This document shows positions 44,626-57,500 of a stretch of 64,000 nt of DNA, piece after piece. Source of the stretch: Anthoceros angustus (taxonomy: Eukaryota; Streptophyta; Anthocerotopsida; Anthocerotales; Anthocerotaceae). Position 1 is the first letter of the stretch. Each line of letters starts with the position of its first letter. Location of the stretch: NCBI GenBank assembly GCA_010909165.1, contig MU008158.1, positions 1,761,478 through 1,825,477 on the forward strand, in the 5' to 3' direction. Under the pieces are notes generated by a model. That model saw only the letters and a list, made by a program, of their open reading frames with translations, had not been told where the DNA came from and ran no database searches. The translations under genes were made by a program, and so were the position numbers.

Positions 44626-46858
44626 GCCAGAAGCCGACTCGGGAGGCGGAGCGAGGAGGCGGCGAGGACCGGCCGGCAAGAAGGAGGAGCCCCTTCGACT
44701 TACGCTTAGGGGAGCAGATAGGTGGCCCCACCGCAAGGGACCTGTGGGAGGCTGGGAGGATGACGCCGTGGTAACGGGCGGTTGTCGACCGCCAGAGCCC
44801 AACCCGATGTGATTGAGAGAGGAGGGCCCGCCTCACGGATCATCCGATTGGGAGCGCCACAACCGTGACGGGGATTGACCACCCATCCCGAGGCGGCCTG
44901 ACCTTCCCACCACACGGAAGGAGATAGGGGAGGAAATAGGATGGTAGGCGGCCGATTAGGTATACCGAGGCCATCACCGTAATAGGGGTGTAAAGACGCC
45001 ACCTTGGGGCGCAGATAAGAGGGCCGAGGCCGCCTAGTAAAGCATCTTTCTTGGTGTTGATGCGCGTTCTTGCGGACCTTTGTGAGTCTTCTTGCTAACG
45101 TGAGTCCCGAGTCACCGAAAGGTGCACGAACCCGGGAGATTGATCAAGGTCCCGTGACGACTTAACGTGGTGGTGTGTGCGGGGAAGGGCGGTGAGGACC
45201 TCTGCAAGCGTGCGGAGGAGGAGGCGCTAGAGGAGGAACAGCGGCTCCTTATCCGATTACAGAGGCGGAAGGAGGCTGGGCTCCATGGCGGTCAGTTGAG
45301 CTGACAAAGGGAGGAGGAGGCGCTAGAGGAGGCGGACAAGGCTGCGGGAGGTGTCGGAGGCCGCTTTGGTGGCTTCAAAGTCTGCCGGCCGGTTGGCAAG
45401 CTGGCGGCGGAGGCAGCGGGCGAACAACACTCCATTTCGGAGCACCTTTGGCGGCAGAGTCTGGGTGCTCCAGGGCCATGTGGAGGAGGCGATTCGGCGG
45501 TCGACTCGACCCGCCCCAGCTGGAGGCACCACGTCACCTCGGCGGGAGGCGGACTTCAGGGGTCGAAGGAGGCGAGGAAGAAGGCCCGGGGATAGTGCGG
45601 CCACGGGGACCTTGGGCGTTGACGGCAGAGGGGTGAGAGGGAGCGGGAGGCGGAGCGAGGAGGCGGCGAATGTGGCGGAGGTAAGCACCGCACCTCACCA
45701 TGGAAGAAGGAGGAGTCGCTTGATCGGGAGCGGAAGGACTCAGGGAGGCCACGGAGGAGTCCCGTGAGGAAGAAACCCGCAGTTCGGACCACGAGGTCCG
45801 GACTCACGAAGGCCGGACCACGAGGTCAGGACTCCAGGAAGGCCGGACCACGAGGTCCGGACCTCGAGAAGAGAGGACCACGAGGTCCGGACCACGAGGT
45901 CGGACCTGGCTGGGACTCGAAATAAGCCGGACTCACGAGTTCGGGAGGCGGAGGCGGACCTCGAGGTCCGGCTGCGGCGATGAGGAGGGAGCCTTGCGCT
46001 AGGGAAGCGGATGGCCGGTGGCCCGGCGAGGACCAGGAGGCCGAGGAGGATGACGTCGTAATGTGGCGGTTGTCGACGCCGCCGGTAACAACGGCGAGGA
46101 TTCGGGAGAGAGGAGGGCCCGCCTCACGGATCATCCGATTGGGAGCGCCACAAGCTGTCGGGAGATTGGACCACCCATCCCGAGGCGGAACCAGTCTTCG
46201 CCCCACAGCAGGAGATAGGGGAGGAAATAGGATGGTAGGCGATTAGGGCATCTTGGTGGCCATCAGCTCGAATAGGGGTGTAATAAAGGCGCCGACCTTG
46301 GGCGTAGTATAAGAGAGGCGCTCTAGTAAAATATCTTTCTCTTGGTGTTGATGCAGCGTTCTTGCGGACCCTTGGGCGTCTTCTTGCTAGCGAGTCACGA
46401 GTCCGGCGGGCACGGCGACTCGGGAGGCAGTCAAGGTCTGATGACGGACTTAGCGTGTGGTGGTGTGTGCGGGGAAGGGCGGTGAGGACCCTTGTTCGTC
46501 GAGGCGGTCCAACGCCGAACGACCGAACGCGGTGAGCCGGAGGAACTGGAGGGTGTGCAGAGCCGGACGGAGAGGCCCGAGCAACGAGGAGGTCCGATCA
46601 CAGAACCCGCGCTCTTTTCTATAGTGTAGAGAGGGGCGAGAGGAACGGATCAAGAAACGAGTGACGAACGACGAAAACGGGTCTTAAACGCTTGGCCACA
46701 CCGGCCCGTCGGTGAACGCAGTGTAGTTGAGGAGTGTGAAGTGGACCCAAGAAAGGTGAGAATCACCAACGCTAAACGGAGCCTATCATTCCTTTGGGAA
46801 CGGACTTCTACCACAACGACACGGATTGTGCGCTACCGCCATCGAAAGTCGCACCACA

Positions 46859-46878
46859 TTTTGGCGCTGCCGGGAATG
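46859..46878 (+). promoter_or_regulatory. Primer-binding site of element A
   Basis: TTTTGGCGCTGCCGGGAATG directly follows the LTR end CACA. It resembles the TGGCGCCGTTGCCGGGG-type site of plant Tat/Athila elements. Confidence 0.7.
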
Positions 46879-47095
46879 AAATCGTCTGCAAGCGTGGATG
46901 CGTGGAGGGCGTGAGGTAGTTAAGGACGGTGCTAAGAGAGCCGGACGCCAGATCGCCAGAGCGCCCGAGCGCAGAACGTGAAAGAGACGAGCTCGGCGAG
47001 GACACCGCCCACGAAGTGCGGTGGACTTGTCGGATCGTGAGGAAGAAGTAGCACCACGCCAACGAAGGTAGGAGCGCCTCAACCCACCGGGCACG

Positions 47096-47867
47096 ATGGC
47101 AACAACGCCACTCAAGCGCATCTATATTGGAGGAAGAAGGAGATGCGAGACCTTTGTGGAGGATTTCGTGTCCAAAGCCAACTTCAATGGGGAGGGATCG
47201 ATGCACACCATCCAAATTTCCAAGGGGTTCTCCGAGGGGCTCAATGGTACCGGAGAAAGTACCCACCACCGAGAATGCCCCACCCGCAACCTTCGCTTGA
47301 AGGATGCCTTCTTGAACGATTCCGTGGAATTGACCAAGAAGGCTACGCCTTGTCCAAACTCGAGAACTCAAGCGCAAGACGGAGAAGTTGGGATCAGACA
47401 TCGAGCGGTTCTATGCCCGAGATCGACATCCAACCCATACCACGATGCAAGCGACGTGGTTCGGCTTAGCCTAAGCCATGGCTAAACACGTCTTTGCTTG
47501 GCGAGAAAGATGGGCAAGGCGGTCGGGCGGAGAATTACGAAGAATCGATCAATAAAAACCGAGGAGGCAGGAGAAAGAAGAAGAAGAAACGGGGTTCGGA
47601 CTGAGGAGGAAGAGTCTAAGAGGAGGATGATGAGACCGAGGTGTCGGAGGAGGAGGAAGAGGACTGAGAAGAACGAGGATGCCATGGAAGAAGAAGTATC
47701 CCCGCAAGAAATAAGAAGAAAAAGCCCGAAAAGAAGCGAGGGTGGAAGAAGGAGGTTATGATACCGACCGGGCGAGAGGTTCACGACCCAACCTGAAAGA
47801 AGGAGGGGCCGAGGAAGATTTGGAACGGGTGATGAAGAGGGTGGAGGAGTTGACGATCAACCAAGTG
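47096..47867 (+). pseudogene. gag, tandem copy 1
   Basis: Starts MATTPLKRIYI. Shared gag blocks: KANFNGEGSMH, then RLKDAFLNDSVELTKKA, LSKLENSSARRRSWD and a Lys/Glu-rich linker reading MKRVEELTINQV. Frames shift several times. Copy 1 breaks off where the duplicated leader (with a second primer-site-like sequence) begins. Confidence 0.65.
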
Positions 47868-48241
47868 TTAAGGTGAAGTGGACCCAAGAAAGGTGAGAAT
47901 CGGTGAGCGCGGCAAGCGGAGCTATCATTCTCTCTTGGGAGCGGACTCCATACCACAACGACACGGATTGTGCGCGGCTGTCCATCGGTCGCGCCACATT
48001 TTGGCGCCGTTAAATGAAATCGTTCGTAAAGCGTGGATGCGTGGAGGGCGTGAGGTAGTTAAGGACGGTGCTAAGAGAGGCGGACGTTGTGGCCAGGCTC
48101 CGGCGCGAGCCACGTGAAAGGCGGCGAGCTCGGCGAGGACACCCACGGGTAAGTCACGGTGGACTTGTCGGATCGTGAGGAAGAAGTAGCACCACGCCCG
48201 GGCGGAGTAAGGGGCGGTTCCTCAAACTTTGCGGCGCGACG
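47868..48241 (+). repeat. Duplicated LTR end, primer site and leader
   Basis: 47872-48241 repeats 46738-47095: GTGAAGTGGACCCAAGAAAG, …CGCGCCACA, then TTTTGGCGCCGTTAAATG (47999-48016) and the leader to the next MATT. A tandem unit of LTR end + leader + gag is therefore duplicated. Confidence 0.8.
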
Positions 48242-49463
48242 ATGGCAACAACGTCGACCAAGCAAGCGTACTCCCTCTTTGGAGGTAAGAAGGAGAGAGC
48301 GAAACCTTTGGAGGATTTCGTGTCGCGGCGAACTTCAATGGGGAGGATCGGATGCACTCATCCGGTGTTCCAAGGGTCCTTGGCGGGCGGCTCGGTACCA
48401 GGAAGTATCGGCCAATGCTCAACCTTGAGCGTTGAAGGATGCCTTCAGAACGATTCCGTGGAATTGACCAAGAAGGCTACGTCTGTCCAAACTCGAGAAC
48501 ACAGGCGAGGCGGAGAAGTTGGGATCGTACATCGAGCGGTTCTATGCCCGAGATCGACACCCACCCACACCACCATGCAGTGATACGTTGGTTCGCGGCC
48601 TTACCTAAGCCAATGGCTAAACACGTGCTGCTGTTGGCGAGAAAGATGTGAGCAAGGCGGTCCGGGCGGCGGAGAATTACGAAGAATCGATGCACCAACG
48701 GCGACCGAGGGCGCCTCTAGGAGGAAAGAAGAAGAAGAAGAAACGGGGGTCGGACTCCGAAGATGAAGAGTCCTCGGAAGAGGAGGATGATGAGACTGAG
48801 GTGGCATCGGAGGAGGAGGAAGAGGACTCTGAGGAAGAATCCGAGGATGCCATGGAAGAAGAAGAACCTCGTCGAAGAAATAAGAAGAAAAGCCCGTGGA
48901 GCGGAGGGTGGAAGAAGGAGGTTATGATACACTGCGGTCGAGAGGTTCCTGACCCAACCTCTGAAAGAAGTAGCGAGGAAGATTTGGAACGGGTGATGAA
49001 GAGGGTGGAGGAGTTGACGATCAACCAAGTGAAGGACAAAGAGCGCGGAAAACACCACCACGGCGAACCCATCTCGTGTGCGGTATGCCACCAGATGGGC
49101 ACTCAAAGTAACCCCTCAAGCCGCGGAACCGTGAGTACGATTAGGAGGAGGCCGAGGAATGGGAAGAGGCCTATCAGTGCAAGAAGCCCTCCGGGCCGCG
49201 ATATCCCAAAACCATGTATCCGCCAACCGGAGGTCCATCCATACACCGCCCGATGCAAACCGCATGGGAGCCCTTCGTATCCTCCGCACGGTGGTCTTGG
49301 AACTGTGGGAACCCCGCCATTACTCCAACGCTGTCCCACGCAGGTAATGGAGATTTTGAACTTGTGTGGGGATTGTAAGGAAGGTGGCGGCGATGTGTCC
49401 CAACTCGCTCAAGGTGCGATACGCCACACCAAGGGGAGAAGGACCACCAACGCCACCTCCTAA
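48242..49463 (+). pseudogene. gag, tandem copy 2 (best preserved)
   Basis: Starts MATTSTKQAYSLFGGKKERA. Then LEDFVSRRTSMGRIG, NDSVELTKKA, a long acidic/basic stretch (KKKKKRGSDSEDEESSEEED) and EEDLERVMKRVEELTINQV. Near 49075 there is a zinc-knuckle remnant CAVCHQMGTQ, missing the His. The open frame 48648-49463 (271 codons) is the longest in the element. A gag role is inferred from position and knuckle. Confidence 0.65.
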
Positions 49464-49512
49464 GACTGCTACAAATTGAGGATGCACAACATGGAGTGGG
49501 AAGAGCCAAGGG

Positions 49513-50384
49513 ATGGAACAAGAAGGTAATGGGGAGGAGAAGGGATCGGAGGAGGAGAAGGGATCGGAGGAGGAGGAAGAAGGAGAGATCAAACCTTCGT
49601 GGAGGATTTCGTGTCCAGCCAACTTCAATGGGGAGGGATCGGATGCACCATCCAATCCAATTCCAGGAACCCGCTGGTACCGGAGAAGTATCCACCCAGA
49701 ATGCCCCGCAACCTTCGGTTTGAAGGATGCCTTCTTGAACGATTCCGTGGAATTGACCAAGAAGGCTACGCCTTGTCCAAACTCGAGAACTCAAGCGCAA
49801 GACGGAGAAGTTGGGATCGACATCGAACGGTACGCCCGAGATCGACATCACCCACACCACCATGCAAGCGGTACGCTGGTTCGCAGCTGGCTTAGCCAAA
49901 CATGGCCACGCCGCGAGAAAGATGTGAGCAAGGCGGTCCGGGCGGAGAATTACGAAGAATCGATGCACCAACGAGGAGGCGCAGGAGGCAAGAAGAAGAA
50001 GAAGAAACGGGGTCGGACTCAAGATGAAGAGTCCTAAGAGGAGGATGATGAGACCGAGGTGGCATCGAGGAGGAGGAAGAGGACTCGAAGAACCGAGGAT
50101 GCCATGGAAGAAGAAGAATCGCAAGAAATAAGAAGAAAAGCCCGAGGAAGCGGAGGGTGGAAGAAGGAGGTTATGATACCGACCGGGCGAGAGGTTCACG
50201 ACCCAACCTGAAAGAAGGAGGGGCCGAGGAAGATTTGGAACGGGTGATGAAGAGGGTGGAGGAGTTGACGATCAACCAAGTGAAGGACAAAGAGCGCGGA
50301 AGGCCACCACGGTTCGAACCCATCCGTGGTGTGTGCGCCAAAGATGGGCACTCAAAGGCGACGCCTCCGCCTGCTGAACCGTAG
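49513..50384 (+). pseudogene. gag, tandem copy 3
   Basis: Repeats SQLQWGGIG, NDSVELTKKA, SKLENSSARRRSWD, KKKKKRGRTQDEES and DLERVMKRVEELTINQVKDK. The knuckle is reduced to GVCAKDGHSK. Starts without leader or MATT, after a short GGATCGGAGGAGGAGAAG repeat. Confidence 0.65.
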
Positions 50385-51499
50385 AGTACGATTATGGGGA
50401 GGAGAGGAATGGGAGGATGCTTACGTGCAAGAAGCACCGGGCCGCGATATCCCAAAACCATGTATCCAACCGGAGGTCCATCCATACACCGCCCGATGCA
50501 ACCTCGAATGGGAGGACCAGGAATCCTTCGGCACGGTGGTCATTGAACTGGGGAACCCGCATTACTCCAACGCCCATATCCCACCGCATAAATGGAGATT
50601 TTGAACGGAGTGGGGATTAAGGCAGTGCACATGGCAAAGACGTGTCCCAACTCGCTCAAGAACGGTGCGCACGCCACCCAAGCGGGAGCCATCACCACGC
50701 CTCCTTCCTAAGCGCCATACAAATTGAGGATGCACCAAGTGAGTGGGAAGAGGCGCCAAGGGACTTGGAACGGATGGGTAGGAGGAGAAGGCGGATCCGA
50801 GGTACGGAAGTGTCAACCCGGTGTCAAGGAGCAAAGGAGAGGAGGCGCTTTAAGAGGAAGAAAATGAAGAACCAACGGATACGAGGACGGACACTGCAGG
50901 AGGCAACCCGCCTAAGGAAGGAGAGTTACTCCGGCAGAGGCCGGGCCGGGTCCGACGTTGGGAGAAACGCCCACCGCAACACGCCTGATTTCCCGAGAAG
51001 TGGAGATGTTGGAAGAGATCCGACAGATGGAGTGGTCCGACCACCACAGATCAAGTGACCCGGAGGACTCGGGAGAGGACGCAGCATGGGAAGGAGCCAC
51101 CCGCCTTTAATGTGGCGACCGATGATGGATCAACAACATTTGGTAACACCGAGGATTAAAAGACAACCCGGCCGGCAGAAGTCCGGAGGGCCATCGGAGA
51201 CACAACCACGCGAAACCGTGAGTAGCACAAGAATGTGGAGGTGGGTGGTCTCATACGACCTGGCGCCAAAGTGGTACAAGTGAGATTGGGTGTGTATCAA
51301 GAACGCTGGACACGGGTCCGAGTCAACCTCATCACAAGCCACCGCAAGATTGGGGTTCATCGCTTTGAGCCATCCACCAAAATTGGGCTTCACATCCTTG
51401 AGCCATCCACCAAAGACTCGATGGCGGATATGAGATCCGCGGGAGTTGTCCGAGTCCAAGCCACCATAGCCCCTATACATTGGATCAACCGGACGCCGG
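50385..51499 (+). other. Decayed gag-pol junction of element A
   Basis: Contains short repeats of gag 3' pieces (EVHPYTARC occurs near 49230 and 50480). A protease domain is expected here, but I cannot see a D-[ST]-G motif. Confidence 0.4.
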
Positions 51500-54480
51500 A
51501 CCATTAGGTATGAGGTGTGTGCCGTGGCTGTTTGCCAGTTACACTTTGGAAGGAAGGAGATTCACTTCAAGCCGGATTGGGACCCTAAGGTCGAGAGGAG
51601 GGTGGCTCACCGGAGCAAGGACACCTATTGTGGGGAAACCGTGAGCACCACGAGGGGTACACCTCCGAGGATAATCGGACGATGAAAGAAGCCGAGGAGG
51701 CACTTTCGCCAAGATCACATGGTCCGAGGAGGAGATGGACTACCGAGGATGCCTTTGGCGAGGTGGACGAGGAGGTCGATTGCTTCCGTGCGAGGAACAA
51801 GAGAGGAGGGAAGGAAGAAGAGGGTCCAGCAAAGATGAAGAGTGGGACCAAGGAGTAACACGCTTCACCTCCGACGACTCTTCGAGAATGGGGATGCGAG
51901 AGGACGATCCCGAGTGGAGGACGAGGGGTTTGGACGCAGCCGAGGCAAAGACGAGAACGGAGACGGTGAACCCGACGACGTGGAAGAAGTGGAGGTCCGC
52001 CAGCAAATTCTCAAGTTTAAGAAAGGCATGCCTCCTGACCAAGGAAGGACTAAAGCATACCGGGGAGTTTTATGAGGTGTTCGCCTTCAAGGTCACGGAC
52101 ATGAAGGGCATTCAAGAAGGGGAGAGCAGATCGACGATTTGAAGCTGAGTGCCATCAATCCGACAATACAAGCTCAACCCCAAGTATTCGATCAAGGTGA
52201 AGGAGGTCCTTGATAAGTACCGGAGGCAGACATCATTTTCCCCATCGCCAACAATGAGTGGGTCGCATTGTGGTGGTTCCCAAGAAACACCAGACAAATT
52301 CGGTATGCCAAGATTGAGGAAGCTCAACGTCAAGAACTGAGAAGGACCACTTCCGATGCCATTCAGAGACGACATTTTGGACAAGGTGGTGGACGGACTA
52401 CTTACTCCTTCCCGGATGGCTACTCCGGATACAACCAATTGCACCTAAGGGAGTGACCGACAAGACGACCTTCACTACGGAGTGGGGTACGCTTGCCTAC
52501 AAGAGAAGTGCCTTTGGGATGACCGAGCGCTGTGGTCGCTCATGCGTATGGTGACCAACGCCTTCCGTGACTTCGAGGGACTTCATGGAGATATTCCCGG
52601 ATGATTTTTGTGTGCATGGGGAGCGTGACAAACACCTTGGACATCTAAGAAGGTGCTTGAGCGCCGCCGAGACCCAATTGAGCCTACACCGAGAAATGCT
52701 ACTTTGGAATGACGGAGGGAATCTTGTGATCGTGTCGGCTGAATCGAGGTGGACCAGACAAGGTCCGGTCATCCGCCTCCACCACCGACGAACCTAAAGG
52801 AGCCGAGAGGTTTCGAATGGTGGGATACTACGCGGTTTATTAAGGACTTTGCAAGAGGGCGCTAAGTTGATGTAACCATGGGAAGGAGGAGGTTTGGACC
52901 GGTCTCGTGAGCGAGAGGAGGCCTTCCGGATTTAAACACCTTGGTAAGCGACCTTCTAAGAGGACCGGATCGAGCAAGAAATTTCATGTGTATGTAGATG
53001 TGTCCGCTTGCTATCGGAGTAGTGCCGAGCCGCATGAGACAAGCGGGGATTATCCCGATACTACCGGACGATACCACCCACGCTGAACGAAAATACACAA
53101 CTACAGCGCCAAGCACCGGGTATGGTATATGTCAAGAAGAAATTCACACTACCGCTACCCAAAGGAGTTTGTGTTCTATGTAGACCACTTTGCTCAAGCA
53201 TCCGGTGAATAAGGCGGACCGTCCGACGGATAGCAAGGTGGATATTGTTGCCGCAGGAGTTCACGTCAAGTGGAAACAAGACAAGGGAGGCAAGACCAAA
53301 ATGCATTTCGTCACGATTGAAAACAGTGTTGAGAGATCGTGAAGATGCGCCCCTGATGAGACATTGGTGCCGCAGAAGTACAACCGGAGGAGCCCACGAC
53401 CAACCCCAAGCTACGAGAACCGGCACTTAGCGTGAGAAGGGAGGGTCCGCGTCATCCGAACGAAGAAATGAGGTACACTGGGAATGGAGCTTCTCAAAAT
53501 CACTGGATGAGGGAGGCATTCGTGCACTATGCTCGACCCTTCGTAATGTACAACGGTGTGTGTTCAAATTAGGGACGAGTAGAACGAAGGTACTTACAAC
53601 CGCAGAGACAGTGAGCGCCGCCGGGAATGCACGAAGGATTGGGGAGGACACTACGCAAAGACAGTCACCACCAAAAGATTTTGAAGCGGATACGTGGCCA
53701 ACAATGTATGGGGACACCCACCAGGAAGAAGTGTGATGCTTGTCCGATCGGAAGCCAACCCCGACACAATGGCCGCTAGTACCGATATTGGCACCGCATT
53801 TTGAAAAGTGGGGTATTGACTTCTGGACCTTACAACGACAGGCACACACAAAGCGATACATTTTGGTGGCAACGACCATCGCACTGTGGGTAGAGGCGAA
53901 CGAGAACGGACTCGCAAGCACGGTGGCAAATTCCTTTATGAGAACATCATCACTATGGGGATGTCCGCCGCAGCTGGTGAAGATAGAGGAACCCATTTCC
54001 TCAATGATGTGATCACCGCCATGACGGAGTATTTTGGCATCAATCATCGCAAGACGGCACCCTACAACCCTAAGGCTAATGGGTTGACGGAGAAGACAAT
54101 GGACTCATCCGCAGATCTCGAATAAACTTAGCTAACTATGCCGATCGATACTGATCGACTGGCCGTGATGGGCAGAGAAGGTGACCACGCAACGAACTCC
54201 TGACTTTAACCTATGGGCATTCCCGTAATGCCGGTGGAGTTTGAAGTGCCCACGAGTAATGATGGAGAGCCGAACGAGGAGAGCCACCGAGCGCTTTTGG
54301 GGTTTTGTCCAAGACACGGAGGGTGGAAGAAGCTCACAAGATGCAACTTGTAAAACCAAGTGGCATGACGCGCCTTCGAATCGGGAGTATGTGAAGGGAC
54401 CCTCCTTTATGATAGTCTATGCATTTTCCGCAAACTTCACCGAGATGGATGGGTCCTTACCAGTGGTGCAAGTGTGACAA
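51500..54480 (+). pseudogene. Decayed Ty3/gypsy pol: RT, RNase H, integrase
   Basis: RT blocks across frames: PIANNEW (about 52240), YSFPDGYSGYNQLHL (about 52410), FPDDFCVHGERDKHLGHLRR (about 52595; the DD pair is present). RNase H: FHVYVDVSACYRSSAEP (about 52980) and EFVFYVDHFAQAS (about 53170). Integrase: NNVWGHPPG, FEKWGIDFW (first Asp), YILVATTIALWVEANE, EDRGTHFLNDVITAMTEYFG (second Asp) and APYNPKANGLTEK (Glu), from about 53700 to 54110. Then PRWMGPYQW of the C-terminal domain near 54450. Every domain is cut by stops or frame changes, mostly from small deletions. Family is clear; activity is impossible. Confidence 0.88.
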
Positions 54481-54560
54481 CGGGTCCGCTCAACTCCGGC
54501 TGATGGAGGCCCACCCGTGAACGGTGGCGTGAAGTATCATGTTAGTGTTGGCGAGACGCC

Positions 54561-54578
54561 AATGATGAGAAGGGAGTA
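54561..54578 (+). promoter_or_regulatory. Polypurine tract of element A
   Basis: AATGATGAGAAGGGAGTA directly before the TGTGGGCGG start of the 3' LTR; nearly the same tract precedes LTR-B at 59014-59030. Confidence 0.65.
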
Positions 54579-57500
54579 TGTGGGCGGACTTCCCTGGGAG
54601 TTAAGAAATAAGTAGGGTTTTGTTTTTTGTAGGAATAGTAAAATAAGGCAGGAATAAAAGGGGTGGCGCCTGACGAGGCTCGAGTATACTCCACTGAGTG
54701 AACAACACCACGGACCCGACTACACTGGCAAGTCCAGAAGCCGACACCCCGAGTAACGGATAAGTCCTAACCCACCCAGTCAAAACAGATAAGTACGCCG
54801 GGAAAGCAACCTAGAGCGAGAGGATGACGAGGCGGCGCCACGTGGACGGCCCCGAGTGGAGGTCGGCATGCAGAGCCAGACTGTAGCCTCGCGGGCCGCA
54901 GGCAGTATTCACGCCTGCCGCGCGGCGCGCGCGTAAGGCTAGAGTAAGCGCGAGGGTGTATGCACTTCGACAAACAAGAGGCGCCTTCCGCCATATTTCA
55001 AGAAAGAGCGGGAGGGGAGTCATTCTCCAAACCTCTTGCGCCTCGCCCGCCTCCCGCATCCCTGGCGAGTCTCTTCGCGCCTGGGCCCCACGCACCGCGA
55101 TTTCACGGAGGCGGAGCAACGCAACGAGGAGAGGAGGAACATCGCTCAAACCGTGACAAGGCACAAGAAGAGAGAAGCAATGGCACCCAAAAAGCCGGAG
55201 GAGTGGGAGCCATGGACGGAGGAGCGCAACATTGTGACCCGCGCTATCCGACTTTGGTCCATGGCTCGAGGAGGCGAGGGAATTGGTCGAGGAGTGGCAC
55301 TGGACATCTTCCAAATGGTTCGACCTTGATAGCCACCATGGTCCGGAGTTTGCCCAAGATGCCGGGCGATCAACAAGGAGGTCCGATCCAAGAACCTCGG
55401 AGGACGATGGACCTGGAGGTCCCGAGGGCCTACCGCGCCAAGGAGGAGAAGGTGTGGTGCCGGAGCCCTTAAGGCGGAAGGTGGAAGATAGCCCCACGCC
55501 GTGGACAGCCGAACGATCTCGACAACCGGATGGTTGATATCCGAGCCGGACAAGAGGTGGGTAGCCCGGTCCATTGAACATTTCACCAAGGTGGATCACC
55601 TTGGTGATAACGCTGGTATTCCCGCACGCCCGCAAGGCAAGAGCGGATTGGGGAAGGATTATCTTCGCCTGGATCACCAGAGGCGCAAACCGAGGAGCGA
55701 GAAGCCATCGGCCGACGCCCTTGATCCATGTATGGGGCACGCGACCTCAAGGAGGGAGAGGAACGAGCCCGAAAGGGCGCCAAGAGAGGTGGAGGGAGAG
55801 GTGGGGCGCCTCAAGCAAGAGGGTCCGGGAGGAGGACGATCGAGGATTGACTCCATACGCTGGAGCGAACCCCTCACCACCTGGGAAGTTTGGGAGGAGA
55901 TTCCCTCCTTTTGGTGCCCTCCGAGCCAAGACAGAGGGAGCCGGCAGAGGCGCATGGCCCGCACCGGCCGGACAGCAGCCAACAACCACGACGCCCCCGA
56001 CAAACTCAACGGGAGTCAAGAGGCGGAAGACGCCGCTTACCAACGCAAAGACCAAGGTGCCAGACTTCTACCCCGCCCACGGAGTGGCAAGAGGTCAAGA
56101 GGCGGTAAGGAGGGCGAAGGATGCCGGAGCGGAGGTCACCGGGCAGCTCACTCGAGCCGGCCCCTGCTCCCAGTGAAGGGGCCAGCTCTGACCCTCACCT
56201 CCGAGCCCTGTGAGAAAGAGGGCACAAAGGAGTTAGAGGAGGCCAAGAGGGTGAGTCCCTGACCACCACCTGTGACCGAGGGTCCCGATCCGAGAACCCA
56301 CCCCGACTCGCCCGGATCATGGAGGTCCTTGGCGAGAGATGCCCGCGCCCACCAAGGACTTTGTGCCGTGGCCGTGGAAGAAACACGGCGGGCCTTAGCT
56401 GGACTGCTTTGGGGTCTCGTGCTGAGAAGACCTGTGAAGTGGAGGCCACCCGAGGAGGATGGTGGAACCCAAGAGCAAGTGAAGGCGCCTGTGAGGCAAA
56501 GGAAAAGGCGAGTCCCTCGCCGGATCGAGGAAAACGCGGGCGGAGCGCGAGGCCCGGCGCGGTTCAGCAGACTAAAGGTTCTTCACACGCGAACACCAAG
56601 CAGTGAGGCCCAAGCGTGAGGACCTGCAAACGAGGGGGAGGTCCAGAAGTGAGAGGAACGACAAGGAGAGCCCGGACTGGCGGAGCGGCCCGGCCACCCA
56701 AGCGAGGCTAAGGTGAAGGCGGCGAGGCGAAGTCAAGCAAAGAGCGACCGGATCACTACCGACGTGATCGAACCGTGGAGAGAGTCAGCACCGAGGCTAA
56801 CTCAAGGCCGCAGTGCCATGGAGCGTGCAAGGGAGGAGATGGAGGCCAAGACTGGGAGATAGGAGATCTCCGAGTACACAGTAGAGGAGAGGCGCAGATG
56901 GAGGATGAAGGACACGCCGAGCTACAACCCAAGATGCGTCGGAAAGCAGTGATTCTCAACGAGAGAATCCATACTGAGCACAAATAGAGTGCCCAGTCCG
57001 CCTCAAGACGGAGGAAAATCGCGACTATCCAAGGAGTTGGACGCTGCTGCCGCATGTATGAGCCGGAGGAAGTGTGGGGCCTGATGGATATACCACCGAT
57101 TGAGAGGAGGGCGATGGAGCTAACGGGTAAACTGAGGGAGGAGAGCGAGAGGAGAACAGCTGCTCCTTATCCGATTACGGAGAGGAGGGGCTCCATGGCG
57201 GGTAGCCGCGAAAGGGAGGAGGAGCCGTGGAGTGAGCAACAGGCTGCAGGAGGTGACCGAGGCCGCTTTGTAGCCTCAAGGGAGTCCGCCTGCCCTGGCA
57301 AGCCCCAACGGAGAGAGTGGCAACAACACTCCCACCGCCGAACACTTATGAGGGAGTACGGTGCCCGCATGTGGAAGAGGCAATTCAACAAGTCGATCCG
57401 ACTTTGCCTATTACCACGCTGAGCTCAAGGCGAGGCACCACGTCACCCAGGAGGACCCGACTGACGGAAGGCCGGAGGAAGGCGAGGAAGAAGGCCCCGG

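Larger units (their letters stand above)
38671..46858 (+). repeat. 5' LTR-A of element A, expanded to about 8.2 kb
   Basis: Collinear with the 4.2-kb 3' LTR but with repeated internal modules: a module starting GAGATGCCGCGCCCACCAAGG occurs three times (near 40640, 41670 and 43095), and the module ending in CTTGGTGTTGATG occurs twice (near 45050 and 46340). Ends …GTCGCACCACA next to the primer site. Confidence 0.7.
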
